From Mytilus galloprovincialis (Eukaryota > Mollusca > Bivalvia > Mytilida > Mytilidae): a stretch of DNA of 64,000 bases. The translations under genes and the position numbers were made by a program. Below the pieces are notes generated by a model, which had not been told where the DNA came from, searched no databases, and saw nothing but the letters and a program-made list of their open reading frames with translations. Shown one piece after another: positions 33,448 through 45,850 of the stretch (position 1 is the stretch's first letter; every line of letters begins with the position of its first letter). The stretch covers positions 66,545,122 to 66,609,121 of the forward strand of contig NC_134849.1 of the NCBI RefSeq assembly GCF_965363235.1. Direction: 5' to 3'.

Positions 33448-35065
33448 ATGCACAACTGTGAGCCATGTAAAGCACTTACCAAGAACAGCACACTGATACG
33501 TTATTGTGTCAATTGTGCAGGAGCGTTATGCCTCAACTGCACAGAACACCATCGCGTTCAGAAAATTTCCCGCAGTCACGAAGTCCTAGACATTGGCATG
33601 CGACCTAAACATATGAACAGACAAACGCTGCTCAAAACATGGAAACTTGCCATTTGAGTACTTTTGTATCGACCATGATAGTCTTTTCTGCAAAGAATGT
33701 CAAGTAGAATCACACCGCTCTTGTCAGAAAATTATGTCAGTTGACATAGCGTCTAAAGGCATTAAAAGTTCTCAGTCATTTATAGATGCAATGGAACTAA
33801 TAGAACATATTTCAATGGCAATACCCTTAATTTCAATCGACAGACATACCTTGATTGAAAGCATTGAAACGGAAGCAAGTGTGGTTAAGGATGAAATTAT
33901 GAAACTGAAAGAAGAAGCAATTAGTCTCATTGAATCTCTAGAAAAATCACTGATCGAAGACCTGAAACAAAAGGAAGAAAATATAGTAACAAATGCAAAA
34001 GGGATTCACGACGAAATTCAAGATATTGAAAGAATGACGAATGAAAAAAAGTACGTGTTTGATATAGTGGAGAAACATGGATCTGAAAAACAAGCTTTCT
34101 TTGCTATTCATTTTTGCCAAACTGTTCTGATGGGTCTGGACAACAGAATTTAATTTAGTACAATAACAGAGAGGAAAACTAGATCTTCTATTAAATTGAA
34201 TTCAAGTTTATTTAACACAACTAAAATGTATATTGAAACCATCGAAACTATTGAATTACCAACTGCAATTAAATGTGTACAAAGTTATAAGCGCCGGTCT
34301 CAAATTCCAATTGTGCATCATATTTCATATACATTCGTAAAGAAGCAAGATATACCAACAAGAGGAACTATGGTAAACGGAATATCTGTAAATGATACTA
34401 ATGAGTAATAATCACTTGGATTGATATATTTAAAAAAATGAAAGTTGGAATAATGGTGGTTGACGAGAATGGAAAATTAAAAAATGAAATAAATACACTA
34501 CATCAATCATGTCAAATAGCTACAATTCCAATGAGTGAAAATAAAGGAGTGAATCAAGAGATAGTATTCAGTTCATTGATTTTCAAAATAAGACACGTGT
34601 CTGTAAACGGACGTCAGTTTGGAGGAGTTGCTGCTTCAAATGAATACGTATTTATTGGAAAGAAAGGAAGCATAGAAGTACTTGATCTTCAGGGAAAAGT
34701 CATTCGTTCTGTGAAAACAATAAGCAGTTCAGTTGAAAAGTATATAACATTAGATAGAACTGGTCACTACTATTACAGTGACAACGAAGCAGTTTGTTGC
34801 ATGAGAAATGACGGTGAATATCGTTTTATATATAAACCACCAGAAAACAATATATTGCATGGAATAGCGATAGATAGCTACGGCTATGTGTATATCATTG
34901 TAGACAGTCAATATGTGTGGAGACTGGGACCGGATGGGAAATTTGTCGACATAGTAGTGAATGGTGAAGGCTGGGAAACTCTTTAAGTTTATCTGTTTTA
35001 ACAAAGACTGTACACAATTGTACATTTCATGTGGAAATAGAGTTTTAGTTTATTATCAGAAATAG
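33448..35065 (+). pseudogene. TRIM-C: decayed B-box/NHL-like gene
   Basis: Starts like its relatives: acceptor TTTCAG, ATA, ATG, then NCEPCKALTKNSTLIRYCVNC (B-box 1). A 5-nt deletion near 33617 shifts the frame just before B-box 2; B-box 2 and coiled coil follow in another frame (33647-34150). A stop after LDNRI (34151), another stop after NGISVNDTNE (34406) and a deletion near 34555 (GGAGTG joined to AATCAAGAG) break the rest, though propeller words remain (GYVYIIVDS, VWRLGPDGKFVDIVV). It ends at CFNKDCTQLYISCG..VYYQK with TAG at 35063. The 34151 and 34406 lesions are shared with TRIM-E. No promoter block of the A/B/D/F type was found upstream. Translation as one protein is not possible. Confidence 0.85.
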
Positions 35066-35159
35066 TACAAAAATTTGGTCGTAACTACAATCATGTCCCC
35101 TTTCCTGATTGTGACCTACCGAATTAGACTTATATACGGGGTTTGTACTTACATGAACA

Positions 35160-35340
35160 ACTTGACGGTAGCCACATGTGGAGCAGGATCTGATTACCTT
35201 TACGGTGCACACGAGATTACTGCGGGTTTTCTGTTGGCTCGTGTTGCTCAGACTTTAGTTTTCTATCTTGTGTTTTTTGTACTGTTTATTGTTTTTTCTA
35301 ACAGGCCTGTTTATAATTTAATTTTGTTCTGATCCTTTTT
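35160..35340 (+). repeat. Dispersed repeat fragment (39795-type)
   Basis: CCACATGTGGAGCAGGATCT, CACGAGATTACTGCGG and GTTGCTCAGACTTTAGTTTT match the forward repeat at 39840-39940. The paralogous copy in unit 2 is 50215-50400. Confidence 0.6.
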
Positions 35341-35419
35341 TTTAAAGTGATCTCAAAACAGAATGAAAACCATCATTTGATTTTGACAACCTATGAAGAC
35401 TTGAAACTTCCTTCGCCTT

Positions 35420-36110
35420 TTGAACAGATCTCTTGGGAACACAATGTTTCGTTAAAACTTCGATATATATGTTTTAAATTCTTATAAAAGGGCAGTGTAA
35501 TGGGCTATTTTATATGTATATATCATTAAGGAATGAACTGGAGTGTTGTTGTGTTTTTGCCTCGAATGTAGGATTTCTTTTTAAACCTTCCTGGTGGAGT
35601 CGGTAATTGAAACAAATATTTGCTGATTATCTCTCAAACATGTGACATTTCGATTTTTAGTGATTGATTTTTTTCCCTTTATTTGTCCCATGAACTAAAA
35701 CCAGCGTTTCAATCTAGTGCAAACAAGGAGAGCTTCATATCAAATCATGATGTTTACTTTTATCAGTCTTGTGGTCTTGAGTGCATGATATAGTACATGC
35801 GGTATTATCCCGATATCCCAATAGCATGAGCTCGAATTCCGGCAAAGGAAGAATGATTTGCCTCCGCAAATTTGCAGATTTAACAATGTTGTGTTGATAT
35901 TTTCCGTGAATATAATATATGCTTTCAGCCGTGTGTAACCTTCACTGATGATCCAATAGATTGATAAATCGTAGTATGTTAATTGTTTAGACGTACTTAC
36001 GATCCTTTACGATATATATTTAGTTTATCTGTAATGAATTCCATCTGCATGCCTAATATATCATGTACTGTTTTCAACGCTAGATTCTACTGACGTGGAA
36101 AAGTAACACT
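35420..36110. other. Unit-1-specific ~690-bp block
   Basis: Flanked by homologous sequence (CAACCTATGAAGAC on the left, GGCTACCGAAAGTTGAA on the right). Unit 2 instead carries the reverse-transcriptase fossil at 50485-51255. Nothing recognised in the unit 1 block. Confidence 0.5.
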
Positions 36111-36134
36111 AGGCTACCGAAAGTTGAACTGTTA

Positions 36135-36425
36135 GTTAAGTCTAGGTGACCGAGTGGTATAGAGGGTCAATACCATGTACAAAGTACCTCGCATTGGAAA
36201 GAGTTTGAAACATCTTTTACACCAACAACATATCTCTCCTGTATTGGAATTGATGATATTGCTTTTTTCACATACAAACCCCGCTAGAAGAAAATAGGCT
36301 TTATGACATATCAAAAGACATTCACGACTGTATATACGTAGTTGTCAACAAAACGGGGTATATAGGATAACACCAGATTGAACATTTACCGATATAGTCG
36401 TGAACGAAAGGAAAACCGTAACCTC
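36135..36425 (+). pseudogene. Decayed NHL-propeller fragment with a tRNA-like scrap
   Basis: 36250-36420 reads in broken frames as family propeller: TTCACATACAAACCCCGC (FTYKP), GTATATACGTAGTTGTCAAC (VYVVVN), then ACATTTACCGATATAGTC (TFTDIV). It is a relic of another TRIM-like copy between C and D. 36139-36160 (GTGACCGAGTGGTATAG) resembles a Ser/Leu-type tRNA A-box, but no tRNA fold could be made. The parallel relic in unit 2 is at 51300-51600. Confidence 0.6.
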
Positions 36426-37734
36426 TTCAGGATATTATTTTTGACACCTGTATAGATATAATTTGAGACAACTTTTTCTAGTTGTATTCTATTTTCCGAA
36501 TTTAATTGTAATAGAATTTCTATGAGGAAAGAAAGACAAAAGTCGTAGATGCATGAATTTTTATTAGTTGTAAGTGACTCTAGGTGTGAGTAACTTCGAG
36601 AACTCTCATTTTTGTGATCGGGATAAAATAAATTGCCTTTGTTTTTGTTAGATTTATTTCTGCTTTCTTCGTTTTGATGAGGTAAGCCATTTTCAGCTGA
36701 TTTTATTTTATAGATTGTTCCTATGTTGAACTGTTACACAATTGCGCTACACTATGAACAATAAAACAATACCAAAAGTATGTCTTAGTATATATTGGTG
36801 CCATTACTTTAACTATAGTTTATGAACTTATGATGAATTAGAAAAAAAGTCCCAAATTTAAGATGCATATAACAATGTCAATTTGCTCTACTTAATAGTA
36901 CTTAAAAGTAGACAATTAACAATAAGCCAAATTTTTCACCTTTAATCGTCATATTTATCAGTATGAACTATTTCTGATTAGTTTTAAGACAGTAAAGTCT
37001 AAATGCTGTAATATAAATAATAAGATTACAGTAAACGTAACACAGTTTTATCAGATAATTATTAGAAAATTATTTGAACTGAAATATCAAGTAGTGAAAT
37101 ATTAAGTGTGTTACTCAAATTTCAATCCGGGTATTTATAATGGACTTATTTATAACCAAATGTTGGAGAGGGTTCATTTGATCTTGACATATTGTTCATG
37201 CCAAATATTTCGTAGTAAGGTCTGTTTCTCAGCTGCTTTAAGTTGCTAACTATATGGTATATGATTTACAGTTCGGTGTTTCTTCTTAATATTGCAAAGG
37301 CTTCAAAATTGAAATCACGAATGGAATCATACGATCAACAAAATATTAACAGGTTCTAAATAAAAATATGATAAACTGTGAAACAAATTATGTTTTGAGG
37401 TTGATCACTGTTGATGTTGGTAAGCAGAAGTATTTGTATAAAATATTCGGCCATGTGACTGAATGTATTGCGTTTTTTTTATTCAACGGAATAGGGAACA
37501 TATTTCAACAATCTGCTTGATATGCTAGGTAATCTAAACATCATACCTCAAAACCAATTATTTTGCATTTTTTATTATTTTTAAACTCATATGTGTTGAA
37601 TCTTATTTCAATTCTGCTTCCAAATATTAATTGCCTTTGAGGTTTTTCATATCATCGTACATACATTAAATTGTTTACAGATATATTATTGGGCAAGCAA
37701 AGGTTTTTGGAAAGCTACTGTTTGGGGTTTGAAA
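36426..37734. other. AT-rich flank, unit 1
   Basis: Aligns in blocks with 51600-53030 of unit 2. No gene or recognised repeat. Confidence 0.45.
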
Positions 37735-37814
37735 TATTCGATCAGGTGATCATATTGTTGTTAGATACGTATAAACCTTCCGGGTAGCCATTTTTAAAGT
37801 AAGAATAAATTGAG
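37735..37814 (+). promoter_or_regulatory. Putative first exon/promoter block of TRIM-D
   Basis: ATTCGATCAGGTGATCATAT, GTTAGATACGTATAAACC, TTCCGGGTAGCCAT and AAGAATAAATTGAG end at donor GTATGT (37815). GATCAGGTGATC occupies 37740-37751. Nearly identical to 53040-53201, and related to 20994-21075 and 14840-14893. The coding exon of TRIM-D is 4.2 kb downstream. Confidence 0.5.
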
Positions 37815-38384
37815 GTATGTTGATGTTGGAATTGGTTGTAAACAATAACAACACCAGATGAACGGTATCGTAAATGTTCATTTTCTATACATAAAACAAA
37901 TGCTTTTCATCCTACACAATCTCAATAATTGTCTTTATGTATTTATACATTTCCACTGACCAAAATGTGCTTGGCTTTAATCTTTCCATGTATGGTTATC
38001 GAATTTGAGAAAACATATGTTGCACTAATGTATGATAACTACAAAATGATAAACACAATCATAGAAATGTCATCTTATGAGCATAGAAAATAAAATAGAA
38101 CTCTCACAAAGGTCATTAAACACTTATGTTGAAATCAATCGAATGGATTGTAACCTTATGGCCTAGAACGTAATAAATTTGGTTTTGTATTTTTCTCTAG
38201 TACAGTGAAGGATTTGGATTCATGCATACCAGATTATGATTTTAGTTTACCATAAGACATGCAGTTCTCCATCATCGTCAATTGTTGTTCTATTCTTGCT
38301 ACCATTAGTTGTATTTGGTATAATAATTTTGTACTGATTCATTTTTTGTCGTATATTTTAAAAACTTACGACACTAATAAAATT

Positions 38385-39010
38385 GAGAATTGAAATAGGG
38401 AATGTGTCAAAGAGACAACAACCCGTCCATAGAAAAGCAACAGCAGAAGGTCACCAATAGGTCTTCAATGCAGCGATAAATTTCCGCACCCGGAGGTTTC
38501 CTTCAGCTGGCCCCTTCACAACTTGAATATATATACTAGTTCAGTGATAAAGAACGCCATACTAAATTCGAGATTATACACAAGAAACTAAAATTAAAAA
38601 TCATACAAGACTAACAAGGGCCAGAGGCTCCTGACTTTGGACAGGCACAAAAATGCGGCGGGGTTAAACATGTTTATGAGATCTCAACCCTCCCCCTATA
38701 GCTCTAGCCAATGTAGAAAAGAAAACGCATAATATTAAGCACATTGAAATTTAGTTCAAGAGAAGTCCGAGTCTCAAATGACAATTATACATAAATAACA
38801 ACAGACTACTAGCAGTTAACTGACATGCCAGCTCCAGACTTCAATTGAACTGATTGAAAGATTATGTCTTTATCATATGAATATCAGGCACAATCCCTCC
38901 CGTTAGGGGTTTAGGATCACACCATCATAACATATATGAGAGGAACATAACCCGTTTCATATCAACAAATAGTTTTTAATAAAATGTGTATAATGACTAT
39001 CAGACACATG
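38385..39010 (-). repeat. Full-length ~620-bp mussel repeat, likely 3' tail of an RT element
   Basis: Landmarks on the + strand: GGGAATGTGTCAAAGAGACA, TTCAGCTGGCCCCTTC, GGCCAGAGGCTCCTGACTTT, ATGCGGCGGGGTTAAACAT, CTAGCAGTTAACTGACATGC, CCTCCCGTTAGGGGTTTAGG. The last landmark, inverted, directly follows the reverse-transcriptase fossil at 51120-51255. No ORF. Confidence 0.75.
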
Positions 39011-39394
39011 ATATATACAAAAAATATCAAACCTGATTTTACAATTATTCGCGTTTAAACTATTTCATCCTTTTTTATTATTCAGGGAAGCCAATGCCAG
39101 TATTGGTTAAAACTGTCATCATAAGACGATTTTAAGGTGAAAGACAAAAGGTCATAAAATATCCTTGTATGCAGTTTTATTGAATTCAAGTGTCAGTCTA
39201 TATTCGAAAATATAGAACCGCAAAATTAATCATTTAATTCAGCAATCTTAAAATCAAAACATCAATTTGTGAAATTTTCTTTCTCGATTAATCGGATATT
39301 TTAAAAAGAAACGGCATGAACTAGAGACTCGAGGTAAAACCACCGTTTTAGATGATATTTGGTAATTTTTTTCTCGTCGGTTGTTCACTTAAAT

Positions 39395-39770
39395 AAAGGC
39401 AACAGTAGTATACCGCTGTTCAAAACTCGTAAATCGATGGACAAAAAACAAAATCGGGGTAACAAACTAAAACTGAGGGAAACGCATTAAATATAAGAGG
39501 AGAACAACGACACAACATTAAGATGTAACACACACAGAAACGAACTTAGCATTAGACAAAATCCGATGAGAATAACAAATAACATCAAAACCAAATACAT
39601 GAATTCGGGATAGAAAAGTACCGTGCCACGTCTTATAGTAATGTGAATTCACACTCAAATATAAGAGAAAACACAACGTTAAAATATAACACACACAGAA
39701 ACGAACTATAATATAACAATGGCCATATTCATAACTTGGTACAGGACATTTAAAAAAAACCATCCTACAC
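39395..39770 (-). repeat. Dispersed mussel repeat, inverse of 21650-22200
   Basis: AAGGCAACAGTAGTATACCG, AAACTGAGGGAAACGCATTA and two ACACACAGAAACGAACT blocks mirror 21650-22200. Confidence 0.65.
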
Positions 39771-39794
39771 TACTGTTTGAGCTTATACTGTTTT

Positions 39795-40365
39795 TCTTGT
39801 CACGTAGTGTTGTCATTGTCACATAAGCACCACGACGGGTGCCACATGTCGAGCAGGATCTGCTTACCCTTCCGGAGCACCTGAGGTCATCCCTAGTTTT
39901 TGTTGGGGTTTGTGTTGTTTATTCTTTAGTTTTCTATGTTGTGTCATGTGTATTATTGTTTATAGATATAGGAAGATCTGTTTGTCTTCTTCATTTTTAG
40001 ACATGGCGTTGTAAGTTTATTTTCAATTTATGAGTTTTGACTGTTCCTCTGGTATCTTTCGTCCCTCTTTTTAGCGGCATTTTCAACAATGTCATAAAAA
40101 GCAATGTTAGGCTAGCCATAAAAACAGGTTCAATCCGCCATTTCTACAAAATTTGTCTTGTACAAAGTCAGTATTTTTGGTAGTTGTTATCTTCTGTCCG
40201 TTACTATTATATGGGCGTTTGCTTCTGTTGTAGTCAAGTAATTCTGTTATTCTGTTGTTTTCCTCTTATAGGTAATTTGTTTCCCTCGGTTTTAGTGTGT
40301 AACTAGGATTTGTTTTGACTTAAATAACTATTAAACAGCGGTACATTACTGTTGTCTCTATTGTT
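39795..40365 (+). repeat. Two adjoining dispersed mussel repeats
   Basis: 39795-40080 runs from GTGCCACATGTCGAGCAGG and CTTACCCTTCCGGAGCACC to GGTATCTTTCGTCCCTCTTT; its 3' end is the piece inserted in TRIM-E. 40085-40365 (CCATAAAAACAGGTTCAATC, GTTATCTTCTGTCCGTTACT, AACAGCGGTACATTACTG) has its counterpart at 53640-53925. Confidence 0.65.
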
Positions 40366-40989
40366 TTAAAAGTTGCTATCATTTCATGTCAAAACTATAC
40401 AGTCATTTACTTTTATTTTTTAACATTGTTTTAATATGAAAACCGTACAACTACGAGTTACCTTTAACATGAAATTTCTTTGGACGAGTATTGTTCAAAT
40501 AATTGTATACAGTCCAAGATTGCATGTTAGTTACGTAAGCGCGTCACTCTTTTTTTTATATCCTATGGTGTTTTGTCGTTGATGGAACATGTTCGTTGTT
40601 CATGTTTTTGTTCTGCAGTTTGCATGTTGTGTTGACTTTCACATTATTTGTTTGTGCATTTCTCTGTGATGTTATTGCATGTGTTTGTGCTGTATTTCTG
40701 TCACGTAGTGATGACTTCAGCGATAATTTTTTAAGGATGTCATCAAGCGGGAAGTGCAATTCAAGTGATGGTTTAGCAAGCTATACAACGAGGTTTAATC
40801 CACCATTGTCTACTCAACAAAATGCATGTTCGATGCCACGAACATGGCAGTCGTTTCCGTTTTGTTTGACGTGGTTGAACTTTTCGTTTCGCCACTTAAA
40901 AATACTTTCCATTTTGAATTTTCCTTGGAGATATCGTATTTTTGTTATATTACTTTTTGAATATTTTTCTACAATTATTCTCACAAGTT
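40366..40989. other. Repeat-derived intergenic DNA with a spurious 131-codon ORF
   Basis: The ORF at 40596-40991 is hydrophobic, overlaps another open frame on the minus strand, and ends inside a repeat-like stretch (TTGAATTTTCCTTGGAG..CGTATTTTTGTTATATTAC) that also occurs at 18745 and, inverted, at 56575. Not a gene. Confidence 0.5.
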
Positions 40990-41410
40990 GAGTCTTTTAG
41001 AAGCAGAATTTTATTAGTTTGTTTATGTGTTTTACTGTTACACCACTGTCCTAGGTTGGGGAGGGTTGACTGCCACAAAGTAGTTTTTCCCCGTCGTATT
41101 CTGTATGTGCCTGTAAAAAAAGCAGGAGCCTGTAATTCAGTGATTGTCGTTTATATTGCTGTATAACATATTTGTTATTCGTTCTTTATTTTGTATATAA
41201 AATAGGCCGGTATAATTAGTTTTCTCGTTTGTATTGTTTTCATTTGTCATTTCGGGGCCTTCTATATCTGACTATGCGGTATGGGCTTTGCTATTTTTTG
41301 AAAGCCGTACGACGACGACCTATAGTTGTTAGTTATTGTGTCATTTGGTTTATTCTTATTTGTCTCATTGGTCATCTAAGCACATCTTCTTTTTATAAAA
41401 AACATAGGTA
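40990..41410 (-). repeat. GATGTGGTATGATTGCC-family repeat, inverted
   Basis: On the + strand: GGAGGGTTGACTGCCACA, CAGGAGCCTGTAATTCAGTG, TCATTTCGGGGCCTTCTATA, CTGACTATGCGGTATGGGC, CTCATTGGTCATCTAAGCAC. This is the reverse order of 30538-30900. ORFs here are spurious. Confidence 0.7.
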
Positions 41411-42004
41411 CTGCTGGTCTTAGTAGAAGGGTAAATATGTCCTTCGATTAAGATTTCATATCCTTTTTAATTATTTAAAAGGAACTATTGATAAGGCTGT
41501 ACAGTAATACCAAGTCCTTAATCTATCATTAGATAACAAACATTTCATTTATTGACTGAGTTGCAGCTATGCTTATGAACTATATATGGTTTGAAATACG
41601 TACTATTTTGATTTTGTGTATGTTCCGAATAATTATTTAAGTACCTTCATAATTATGACAACCTCTGGAAAACTTTGGTACAGATTGAAATTGCAATGTA
41701 CATATACAAAGAAATCAGTTCTTTTGAGAAATAAAAATGTTCACACATGTGGACAAAGCAACTGCCTGTTAGCCTTTGGTCTATTCTTAGATAAAAGGAG
41801 ATGTAAATGTTTACGATATAAAAAAAACGTAAATGAAGTCTTAAGTTCATTATTCAATAAGCAAGGTTAGACCAGCATTTAGTTCCTTTTGATTTATAAT
41901 ACAATATTAATAAAAATAAACCGGATCCACTGATGAGATATCCTGCCTTATACACAGTTAAATAACATGTATTGTACACTAAATGGTGCCGTTTATTTTA
42001 GATA

Positions 42005-43665
42005 ATGGAAGACTCTCAATGTGAGCCATGTAAAGCACTCGACAAGAACATCACGCCGACCCATTGGTGTGTCATTTGTGAAGAAGCGTTATGTTTACAA
42101 TGCACAGAACACCATCGCGTTCAGAAAATATCCCGCAGTCACGAACTCCTAGATATTAACATAAAGCCTACACATATCAATATCTCGGATCAACGTTGCT
42201 CAAAACACGAGAACTTGTCATTTGAGTATTTCTGTGTCGACCATGATAGTCTTTGCTGCAAGGAGTGTCAAGTAGAATTACACCGTTCCTGTCAGAAAGT
42301 TATGTCAGTTGACATAGCATCTAAAGGCATCAAAAGATCTCAGTCATTTATAGATGCAATAGAGCTAATAGAACATGTTTTAATGACAATTCCTACCATT
42401 ACAGAGAACAGACAGACTTTAATTGATAGCATTAAAAAAGACGCAATTGTGATTAAAAATGAAATTAGGAAGGTGAAAGAAGAAGCAATAAGTCACATTG
42501 AATATCTGGAGAAATTACTTCTCGAGGACCTGAAACTGAAAAAAGACAAAATAGTAACAAACGCAAAGGCGACGATCAATGAAATAGAAGATATTAAAAG
42601 AAAGACAAAAGAAAAAAGGACACGTTTGATATAGCAGATAAACATGGATCTGAAAAACAAGTATTTCTTGCTGTTCATGCTCAAAAAACTGTCCTGACCG
42701 ATCTTGAACAAAGAATTAGTACAATTACAGAAAATACAACTAATTTGTCAATGAAATTGAATACAACATTACCAAAAAAAAGCATTACGTCTATCATGTC
42801 TATCGGAACAATTGACACCATTGAAGTACCCACTGCGAAAGAATTTATTCAGAGAAAGAAGCGACAGTCTCAAATTCCAATTGTACAACAACAAACTTTA
42901 CCGGTCTTCATTGAGAAGCAAGGTGTTACCATGCCCTTGAATTTATATGATAGTGTTAAAGGAATAACAGTAAATCATAGCAACGAACTTATTATTTCGA
43001 CTGCTAATTCTTTTTTGGGTCAGTCAATAAAGGTGTTTGACAATAATGAAAAGTTCAATTACGAAATGGAAATCAGAATTGTACCATGGCAAATTGTTTC
43101 AGTTCCGGGCCACAACAGAGTAATAATAACATCGTCAAAAAAAGATACAATTCAATTTGTAGATTTTAACACTTCCATAGTATTAAACGAAATTTCGATT
43201 GAGGGATGCAAAGAAGCAGGTGTTGCTGCTTCAAATGAAAACATCTTTGTCGGCACGAAAGGAAACATAAAAGTTCTGGATCTCTATGGCAAACATATTC
43301 GATCTATCAAACTGAATAATAATGAATCAACACCATGGTACATTGCATTAGATAAAAATGGAAACATATATCACAGTGACAGTGAAGTTGTTTGTTGTAC
43401 GAGGATCGAGGGCGGAAATCGTTTTACTTATAAACCATCATACAGCAAAAGGCCCCTTGGAGTAGCGGTAGATAGTCAAGGATACGTGTACGTAGTTGTC
43501 AAAAATCAAGGAGTGCAAAGATTAAGACCGGATGGAACATTCAGTGATGGCTTACTATATACTGGTGATTCAAATCGATCCTTTAGGGATATCTGCTTTA
43601 ACAAAGACTGTACAAAATTGTACATTTCAAAAGATAAAGGTGTTTTCGTTTATAATCGACAATAG
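42005..43665 (+). CDS. TRIM-D: B-box/NHL-like gene with one frameshift
   Basis: Acceptor TTTTAG ends 3 bases before the ATG. B-box 1 (QCEPCKALDKNITPTHWCVIC..CLQCTEHH) and B-box 2 (RCSKHENLSFEYFCVDHDSL, CCKECQVELH) are complete. The frame holds to 42634, then the sequence continues in another frame to 43665. Compared with TRIM-F (eight A's, then GACACG), D reads six A's, then GGACACG at 42612-42619: one base short, leaving 1661 bases. Everything after is open, ending YISKDKGVFVYNRQ. A single break in an A-run could be a real allele, a fresh null or a read error. As it stands the product is a 209-residue B-box/coiled-coil protein without propeller. It differs from C/E in having no other lesion. 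Confidence 0.72.
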
Positions 43666-43919
43666 TACAAAACTGAAAAACAAATCTGTAAATGAAACTA
43701 AGGAAAAAAAGACGTATGAATGCCATTACTTTGTTAACTAATGTATATCATGTAGTACATACATACAATAATTATTTATAAAACAACCATCATGTTTAAG
43801 TATACTTCATGTTAAAATGCCAGATTAAGAGTAATTTGTTTGGCCAAAAAAATCAATTTGAAATTGACTATGTATGTAAAAACTTTAGTTCTCGTATCGC
43901 ATTGCTATCTAGAATTTAG
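43666..43919. other. TRIM-D 3' flank
   Basis: The first ~55 bases match the TRIM-F 3' flank (AAAACTGAAAAACAAATCTG). No clear polyadenylation signal seen. Confidence 0.4.
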
Positions 43920-44480
43920 AAATGTTTGGATGTAAATAGTCCAAAGCTGTTTTATAATGCTTATATTCAGCCCATAATTGATTTTTTTGTTGTTCAGTAT
44001 TGGGTATTGTTATGAAGATGGATATAAAAAATTCTTTAAATGCAGAAAAAAGCTGCAAGGATTATGCTTGATGCTCCAAGTATAACACCTAGATTTTTTT
44101 AAGAACTAAAATAGTCAAATTTCTTATATAGAATTTCATATCATAAACTTATTATTGTTCATTTAAGGAACTGTGTTGTCAAATTGTTAACCTACATAGT
44201 AGAAATATAAGGTCATCTGCAAATAGTAATTTAGCTGTTGTACGACCGAACATAAATTTAATGAATCGCATATAGCTCCGCAATAATTTGGAATAAACTA
44301 CCATATGAAATAAAATATTGTGAAAATGCGGGCACTTTTAAACGAAAATGTAGAGATTTCTTGACTGTAAATGACAACTCACTCATTTATTTTAATGATT
44401 TTGTATTTTATGTATATATTCATGATTCTAATATGACGTCCTTATTACGCTTTGTAAACAAAGCCGTGTTCTATTGAGCA
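43920..44480 (+). mobile_element. LINE 3'-end fragment
   Basis: In broken frames: an LQKKAARIMLDAPSITPR-like piece (about 44045-44095), LRNCVVKLL, NLAVVRPNINLMNR, and a region after it reading like a NKLPYEIKYCENVGTFKRK block typical of the C-terminal end of non-LTR ORF2. 5'-truncated. An inverted relative sits at 59655-59925. It ends about 30 bp before the start of unit 2. Confidence 0.55.
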
Positions 44481-45261
44481 CAAAATATGTTTGACACATG
44501 CACACGAACTTACTGTTTATATTAACGTTATTTCCATCGTTATCCTTTAAAAATATATACATTTAAGCAGCTAACATGAACTTTTATTATATTTTTTTAT
44601 GAAACAACATATATTTACCCTGCTCGTAGCTTTTAAACTTATCAAATATGAAATGCAATGCACAGACTCCTCCAGGAGGAAACGGGAACAGCCAAACATT
44701 TTTACGGTAATTTCGTACGCTTCGACCTATAAAAGTACTGTATTTGTCCTGTTAGAATCGAAATAATTCCTTCATACCTCGCTAACGCTCAGTGTAAAAT
44801 ATCAAAAAAATATTATGCCTATCCATGTTAAAATGAGCATAGAGCATGCCATGAAGGAATTATTTCTTAAATTTAATTTTCTCTTGTTCTACAGACAATG
44901 TACATGTATAATAAGCATGAATATTGCATCTATATAATATGTTCAAAATTGTAAGCTTTGTAATATTTGTACTGTTTGTGAGGGGTTTAAGGTATATTAG
45001 TGAATGCTAATTGAGTCACCATCACTTACTTAGAAAATATAATACATTGTATATGAAGATAAACCACTAACTGTAACATTTTTAATAAGTTCCGAAAGGA
45101 ATACATTAATATATTGTTACGTTTCTCTGTTTAGAAAGCTTTTTACAAAAGCATATATCTAAAAAAGATTGGGTATGAGATTCAATGAGACAACTTTCCA
45201 TCCAGTACACAATTTTAAAAAGAAATCCATTATAGGTCAAATATATAAAAAAAAAGAAGAT

Positions 45262-45850
45262 GTGGTATGATTGCCAATGAGACAACGCTCCACAAGAGAC
45301 CAACAAGACACAGAAATTAACCTCTATAGGTCACCGTACGGCCTTCAACATTAAGTAAAGTCCATACCGCATAGTCAGCTATAAAAGGCCCCGAAATGAA
45401 AATGTAATACAATTCAAACGAGAAAACTAACGGCGTTATTTATATAAAAAGAATAAACAAAAAAACAATATGTAACACATAAACAAACGACAATCACTGA
45501 ATTACAGGCGCCTGACTGGGGACAGGCACATACATACATAATGTGGCGGGTTTAAACATGTTAGCGGGATCACAAAACCTACCCTCCTAACCCGTGACAG
45601 TGGTATAACAGTACAACATAAGAACGATCTATTAAAATTAGTTGGAAAAGACTGAACTCATCAGATGAACATAAGTACAAGTGGACGTGAAGCAAAGTAT
45701 GGTCTTCATCACAGAGCCTTGGCTCACGCCGAACAGTAAGCTAGCTATAAAGGGACCCTTCATGCATTCATTAAACGGAGTGTCCATTCGTAATCTCTAT
45801 TTGTCCGGCCATCCGTTTGAGGTTGCGCAAATCTTTAATATCAATAAAAG
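45262..45850 (+). repeat. GATGTGGTATGATTGCC-family repeat, long copy (unit 2)
   Basis: Paralogue of 30538-31130, with the same landmarks in the same order and a ~20-bp deletion of one GTGGACGTGGACAAAAATAC copy near 45690. Confidence 0.75.

Larger units (their letters stand above)
29054..44510 (+). repeat. Segmental duplication, unit 1 (TRIM-C pseudogene + TRIM-D)
   Basis: From ACTGTTTATATTAACG at about 29054 the sequence is matched block by block by unit 2 starting at 44511: GAGCATAGAGCATG blocks, the same repeats, pseudogenes C and E, the block upstream of D and F, and genes D and F. The unit is about 15.46 kb, head-to-tail, junction near 44510. Unit 1 has private insertions (722-bp foldback, a ~270-bp block at 31195-31465, a ~690-bp block at 35420-36110). 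Confidence 0.8.

Noticed and set aside
36139-36210. tRNA (Ser/Leu type) suggested by GTGACCGAGTGG
   Set aside because: Only an A-box-like word; no arms fold, and the B-box region is weak here and worse in the unit 2 copy.
40596-40991. 131-codon hydrophobic ORF
   Set aside because: Repeat-derived, overlapped by an open frame on the other strand, no motif, not conserved near TRIM-F.
41616-41870. 84-codon ORF upstream of TRIM-D
   Set aside because: The equivalent DNA upstream of TRIM-F (57430-57660) is not open in the same frame.
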